A stretch of 22,338 bases of DNA from a virus, in the IMG/VR virus record IMGVR_UViG_3300031673_005607, positions 1 to 22,338 of that record; one strand, given 5' to 3'. A program made the position numbers and the translations under genes. Below, piece after piece: positions 17,905 to 22,338 of the stretch (the stretch's first letter is position 1; every line of letters starts with the position of its first letter). Under the pieces are notes generated by a model that searched no databases, was not told the DNA's origin, and saw only the letters and a program-made list of their open reading frames with translations.

Positions 17905-17922
17905 CAATTATACACCAATCTT

Positions 17923-20900
17923 CTACCTAATCTTAGTAGGAGAATAATCAGTAATTAGTGGATGTAAAACATATTTATAGTTATTGGAATTATCAGTAAG
18001 TGTGATATCTAATTGTAAGTAGTTATCTCTAAGCCTCTTATCACTAGTATCTCTTAATATATTGTTTCTCCAAGTCCTAATCCTTTGTTTAAAAGTAGTA
18101 AGTTGAGCACCTGTCTGAGTGCTAGTAGAAAGATCTATAGAATCTATAGTAGTATTAGGTAGGTGTGTTTTACCATTATATACATTTGTTAAAAACTCTA
18201 GTACATGATACGTAGCTGTACGCATCTTAAGAGGATTAACTATAAGTGATATAGTACTATCATAAGCAACATCATAGAAAGTACCATACTTACCTATATT
18301 GTGCCTATACATACTACCTTCATTAGAAGACAAAGACAGTACAACATCTCCCTTAGAGATAAATTTAGTTGTAGTAAAGTCCTGAAATGGTGCAAAACTA
18401 TCTGTAAATAGACTATATACAATAGTTCTATCATCATATAAGTTAGTATCTTCATGGAATAAAGAGAAAAGTACCTCTCTATTCTCCTTATCATATACTC
18501 CTACTACATTAGACATCTCTCGCTCATTAAAGAAAGTTTTCATTCCTTTAATTTCAGAGAGAGCTTGGACACCTTCAGCAGCTATTCTTTTAAGGTCTCT
18601 ACTATAATTGTCATAATAATATAGTCCCTGCTCAGTCGGCACAATAGCGTCATAGAAGTCAGTACCACTATTAGTAGTTAGATAGTCATATCTTTCTAAT
18701 ACTCCACCAGAGCCAATAGAGAGGCTTTGTGAGGTATTACTTGGGAGTACTTCTCTATCTAGTACAGATACCTTGCTTACAGCGAATGGTTGGAATGCAA
18801 ATAGATCATTGTGGATTGCAAGTAATCTAACTACTTCACCATAGTTACCATCCATATCTAAATAATTATTAGCTCTGAATTTTAACCAACTGTCCACATA
18901 CTCTCCAGCAATTTTCTGATCAGAATATCTTATTCTAGTATCATACGATACTACCCTATTGAAATCAAAAGGAGTAGGTATGAATTGTCTGGATACATCT
19001 GCAGTAGAATATACAGAATTATATCTATATAAATCAAAGTTAGTGGGATAATATACGGGATAATTTTGTATTCCCCAGGTAGCACTCTCATTTAAATGAT
19101 AATTAGGAGTAGTAGCACTGTCTCCAAATGATACTTGATTCAACAGTGGATCTAATCTCCAATCTACATTTATACTAGATATGGTTGGAAAAGTAATTAA
19201 ACTTTGTCCAGAATCATTCTCTGCATCATTGATATACTCAGGATCATATAGATTTTTTAAATAGGAGAAATATGAGTAATACACATCTCCGCCCCTAATA
19301 TAGTTTGTATCATACCCACCCTGATCTATTCTATCTATAAATGGACTACAGGGTATATATGTAGATAAACTACGTTGTGAATAAGTAGATCCTCCATACA
19401 TACCCAACCCTAAATTTCTTTTATAACTAGCTACGATAGCTTCTCCAGCAGTAGTTGCAGTAGGAATTGTTGCACTTGCAAATCTTTGTATATCTAAAAC
19501 AACAGAGCTTCCTTTATAAGTCTCTGCTTTAGTAGTAACAGCTCCTCCATCAGTTCCCCTGGCGAAGTAGATTTTACTATTTACAGTATGAGATACCGGA
19601 TCTTTTTGTTCTGAGTTAGAGAAAAATCCATCTTGAACTGCTCCCCACAGATTACCTCTACTTGCTGGAACAGTGAGTTCAGCATAGTTACCTGTAATTA
19701 TTTTGCCAGATACAAAACTATAATATCGCATCTTAGGGGCAGCAGCAGTATAAGCACTAGTTACTTCTCCTAATGAAGAAGCATCTAGGTTACCAATGCC
19801 TTCTATATAGTCACCCGTTTGTATAGAGAACTCTTTATTAAAAGCAGAATCTGCAGATATGAATTCTACTAATGAATAATAAGGATCTGCTCCTGTTTTA
19901 TTATAAGTCATAGAACTAGGAGCATTCCAATTAGAAATAGATCTAACTGCTCCTGTAGTGGCGGGTATATTCCAATCTGCTGCGGAAGTTAAATATATAG
20001 AACTATAAATATTATTAGCAGCATCTTCAATAGTCATACTAAGTATCCCCTGCGCCACTACAGATTTATCTGCTGCACGCCGTTGACACCTTACAAATTG
20101 ATATCCTTTGATCTTATTCCAGAATCCCACAGGAAATGCATCAGTATTCAGTCTATATCTAATCTGTGGAATATTATATCGAAGTTCGTTAGAGAAAGGA
20201 TTAAATTCTCTCATATTAGGCATTCTAATATCTCCAATCCATTGGGTAAAGGAAGGCCGCATATTAAGATCATAGAATATTACTCCTTGCCTATATACTT
20301 CATCTGGCATATACACAGCGTCCTCAGCACTTCTATCATAGTTCATATATATATTATATGTCCAAGGATTAGGAGAAGTAGCTATAGCATGATCTCCTGG
20401 AGTTCTAGTACCAAACTGCCCTACCCAAACAGTATCATAATCATCTATTAACCTATAATCTATCATTGGTCCCTCACCACCTATAGTAGTACCATCACTT
20501 TGATATATAAAATTGTCTTTATACTCTTCATCATTATTAACATCATTAAAGGTGTTAATAGCATCATTAGTGGCTAATATATTAGTATATGTAGTAGTAG
20601 TTACTATCTGTTCTCCTGCATTTCCTCTATTAAGAACACACTCAGAAATAGATGCTCCAGCACCAACAGCCTTAGTATAAGTATAGAAGTATTTATAAGT
20701 AAAGTCTACTGTAGCAGTAGTAGTAGCACCAATATCTTGTGCAAATGTTAAATCAAGATAAATTGCATCTGGTAAAAATGTTGGCATATAATTAATACCT
20801 TTAATCGTAAGGATAAAAGTAGTTTCATCATATGTAACTGTTGCTCCTGTTAATAGTAATCCTATTATTCTTTCAGTTCCTAGCCCCTCATCTATTGTTA

Positions 20901-22338
20901 CCAAAATCTGACCATTATTTAGACCAAGCACAGAATCAGTACTCATTGTTGAATACACGTATCCTACAGGGGGACCAGTAGGAGCAACTACTGCAGTTAT
21001 GGGAATATATAGTTTCCAACTACCAACAGTAGGATCAATACCATTTTCATAAGTAGGAAATGTAGGATAACTTAAGCCATCACCATATGAAATAAAAGAA
21101 TTTCTATTCCGTACATCTTCATCTGTTCTAACATTAATCTCTTCTTCAGTAACATCTTCATTGCTTCCTGCTCCTCCATCTGTGTAAGTTCTCCAGCGGT
21201 AGGCCCTTGTATCTAAGAATGGATGAAAAGTAGTTCCTGATGAATCTTTATTAACTTCTTCAAGATAAAGATTTTCTACATCAAAGAATTCATCTGTAGT
21301 ATTAGCGGTAATCAGATAATTATTTTTACTAGTAAAGGTAGCAGCAGATACATCATATTGTATAAACTGAAAATCTTCTAGAGTTATTTCACCAATAGAA
21401 TCCCCATAGTCATATATAGTAATAGTAGAATCTAATAAAGGTTGTTCTGCTACAATTCTAACAGTAGGAGGAAGATCTAATTGAAAATATTCTATACATA
21501 CTACCCTAATCCTATCAAAAATATCCCCAGAAGTGCCGGTATCAATAACAACTTTAGCAGATTTTGTAGCAATCTCTCCAAGTTCTCCTCCCCTAAATAG
21601 TTCTGCTACGCTAATATCATCTGAAATAGGACTAATATTAATCATAGTAGAAGAAGGAGAATACATAGTCTCTGCTCCATAGGCTTTGTATAATTGGTAA
21701 GACCATTGTTTTCTTCCACAACTTAGATGTCCTCCAGATTGCAAAGTAATATCAATACTTTGATGGTCCATAGTTGGAACCATTTTTAATAATTCTGGAT
21801 CTAAACTAATTAAATCGTTGGCTACTGAATCATATACTATATTTAGATGGTGTAATAGAGTGTTTTTTCCCATCCAATAAATTTTTTGGATTGCAGATGT
21901 TTCATAGTTAGCAAACATTCTAATAGTATCATTAGGATCTAATCCTAAATCTCCTCTATATACTAAACTATTATAGAAATATGTAGCAGCATTATAATAG
22001 ATATTAGTATCATCTCCTAAAAAATAATGACTTCGAGCAAGAGTAAAGTCTTTATAAAAATATATTTGGCCTGCTTGATCTGATACATATGTAGCAGTTA
22101 TATAAAAAATCCCAAAATCAATAAAAGTTATAACATATTCATTATCATAATTAGTAGTTCCTACAAGTCTTACTACATCTCCTGTTGATAATCCATGAAT
22201 TGCAACAGCTACACTAATTGTTCCAGCAACTGTACCACTATAATCAGCAATGGCTGTTATAGTTAATGCGTGTTCTTTCCTAAATAGTTCTAAAGGTATT
22301 CTATGTATTTCATCATCTTCTACTAAAGAAATATACAT
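17923..22338 (-). CDS. Tail stabilisation/muzzle-like protein, crAss-like (5' end probably beyond window)
   Basis: This is a beta-rich tail protein of 1471 visible residues. The pattern AIQKIYWMGKNTLLHHLNI, then GGHLSCGRKQWSYQLY and YSPSSTMINI (about residues 150-235), together with a C-terminal third containing TEQGLYYYDNYSRDLKRI, GVYDKENREVLFS and LRDNYLQLDITL, matches what I recall of the large crAss-like tail protein called stabilisation or muzzle protein (gp44 in crAss001), which closes the distal tail. Residues 25-95 resemble the small beta domain annotated in phage tail proteins as FCCH-like (HGLSTGDVVRL...NYDNEYVIT). Residues about 449-559 look like another beta insertion. The ATG sits on the last three bases of the window and the frame is open to the edge, so the true start is probably further upstream. 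The TAG stop (17925-17923) is backed by an in-frame TAA five codons later. It has five cysteines, unlike the next three genes. Confidence 0.75.
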   Translation of the reverse strand: MYISLVEDDEIHRIPLELFRKEHALTITAIADYSGTVAGTISVAVAIHGLSTGDVVRLVGTTNYDNEYVITFIDFGIFYITATYVSDQAGQIYFYKDFTLARSHYFLGDDTNIYYNAATYFYNSLVYRGDLGLDPNDTIRMFANYETSAIQKIYWMGKNTLLHHLNIVYDSVANDLISLDPELLKMVPTMDHQSIDITLQSGGHLSCGRKQWSYQLYKAYGAETMYSPSSTMINISPISDDISVAELFRGGELGEIATKSAKVVIDTGTSGDIFDRIRVVCIEYFQLDLPPTVRIVAEQPLLDSTITIYDYGDSIGEITLEDFQFIQYDVSAATFTSKNNYLITANTTDEFFDVENLYLEEVNKDSSGTTFHPFLDTRAYRWRTYTDGGAGSNEDVTEEEINVRTDEDVRNRNSFISYGDGLSYPTFPTYENGIDPTVGSWKLYIPITAVVAPTGPPVGYVYSTMSTDSVLGLNNGQILVTIDEGLGTERIIGLLLTGATVTYDETTFILTIKGINYMPTFLPDAIYLDLTFAQDIGATTTATVDFTYKYFYTYTKAVGAGASISECVLNRGNAGEQIVTTTTYTNILATNDAINTFNDVNNDEEYKDNFIYQSDGTTIGGEGPMIDYRLIDDYDTVWVGQFGTRTPGDHAIATSPNPWTYNIYMNYDRSAEDAVYMPDEVYRQGVIFYDLNMRPSFTQWIGDIRMPNMREFNPFSNELRYNIPQIRYRLNTDAFPVGFWNKIKGYQFVRCQRRAADKSVVAQGILSMTIEDAANNIYSSIYLTSAADWNIPATTGAVRSISNWNAPSSMTYNKTGADPYYSLVEFISADSAFNKEFSIQTGDYIEGIGNLDASSLGEVTSAYTAAAPKMRYYSFVSGKIITGNYAELTVPASRGNLWGAVQDGFFSNSEQKDPVSHTVNSKIYFARGTDGGAVTTKAETYKGSSVVLDIQRFASATIPTATTAGEAIVASYKRNLGLGMYGGSTYSQRSLSTYIPCSPFIDRIDQGGYDTNYIRGGDVYYSYFSYLKNLYDPEYINDAENDSGQSLITFPTISSINVDWRLDPLLNQVSFGDSATTPNYHLNESATWGIQNYPVYYPTNFDLYRYNSVYSTADVSRQFIPTPFDFNRVVSYDTRIRYSDQKIAGEYVDSWLKFRANNYLDMDGNYGEVVRLLAIHNDLFAFQPFAVSKVSVLDREVLPSNTSQSLSIGSGGVLERYDYLTTNSGTDFYDAIVPTEQGLYYYDNYSRDLKRIAAEGVQALSEIKGMKTFFNEREMSNVVGVYDKENREVLFSLFHEDTNLYDDRTIVYSLFTDSFAPFQDFTTTKFISKGDVVLSLSSNEGSMYRHNIGKYGTFYDVAYDSTISLIVNPLKMRTATYHVLEFLTNVYNGKTHLPNTTIDSIDLSTSTQTGAQLTTFKQRIRTWRNNILRDTSDKRLRDNYLQLDITLTDNSNNYKYVLHPLITDYSPTKIR

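Noticed and set aside
17908-17925. TAG stop followed by TAA five codons later, as a hint of amber recoding known in some crAss-like phages
   Set aside because: No in-frame TAG occurs within the long genes, including one of 4441 codons, so TAG is not used as a sense codon here. The TGA of the giant gene is likewise followed by a nearby in-frame TAA, but no internal TGA is seen.
17922-17942. Short inverted repeat (CTAC...GTAG) at the end of the muzzle-like gene as a terminator
   Set aside because: The stem is only 4-5 bp, AT-rich and without a T tract; it overlaps the coding end and is not convincing.
20083-20451. Plus-strand open frame of 122 codons opposite the muzzle-like gene
   Set aside because: Antisense to a conserved-looking gene, Ile/Ser-rich product with no domain, no promoter or start signal seen. 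Similar frames at 11611-11964 and 6616-6876 were rejected for the same reasons.
1-22338. tRNA genes, CRISPR arrays, insertion sequences, integrase or diversity-generating retroelement
   Set aside because: No cloverleaf-like sequence, spaced repeats, transposase or reverse transcriptase frame was recognised; the window is almost entirely filled by five long or edge-cut genes.

Overview
The window looks like the late, virion-protein region of a tailed phage of the crAss-like group (Crassvirales), which infect Bacteroidetes. Three things point there: a giant polymerase-bearing gene with the DFDID catalytic motif known from crAss-like virion RNA polymerases; an upstream large tail protein with the sequence signature of the crAss-like tail 'stabilisation' or muzzle protein; and a Gly/Gln-rich cargo-type protein between them. 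The DNA is clearly AT-rich. All genes lie on the minus strand, the standard code fits (TAA, TAG and TGA all serve as stops, and none interrupts a 4441-codon frame), and starts lack strong Shine-Dalgarno sequences, as is usual for Bacteroidetes and their phages.

In transcription order, from the right end to the left: (1) a 1471-residue tail/muzzle-like protein that reaches the window edge and is probably 5'-truncated (22338-17923); (2) a 54-bp gap, the only sizeable intergenic space, holding a good match to the Bacteroidetes promoter consensus; (3) an 863-residue Gly/Gln/Ala-rich virion cargo-type protein with a glycine-zipper segment (17868-15277); (4) a 521-residue helical protein of unknown function (15274-13709); (5) a 4441-residue giant protein that fuses an N-terminal ejection-type region, long coiled coils, a Pro/Thr-rich linker flanked by a duplicated motif, a zincin (HEAFH) domain, a multi-subunit-type RNA polymerase core, and a second, degenerate zincin-like domain (13707-382); (6) the start of a gene that may encode a PD-(D/E)XK nuclease, cut by the left edge (385-1). 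Junctions are very tight: gaps of 2 and 1 bp and an ATGA overlap, so genes 3 to 6 look translationally coupled.

The likely joint role, by analogy with crAss-like phages, is to build the tail and load the virion with proteins that enter the cell with the DNA, including the RNA polymerase that would start early transcription. The most striking observation is that the three consecutive cargo-type proteins (5825 residues together) contain a single cysteine, three residues from the C-terminus of the giant protein and inside the translation-start region of the next gene. The neighbouring tail protein has five. Other points are the fusion of several activities in one very large polypeptide, possible self-processing around a duplicated GG[VI]LASLNK motif, and a G-rich tract under the linker. 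No tRNA, CRISPR array, insertion sequence, attachment site or integrase is visible.
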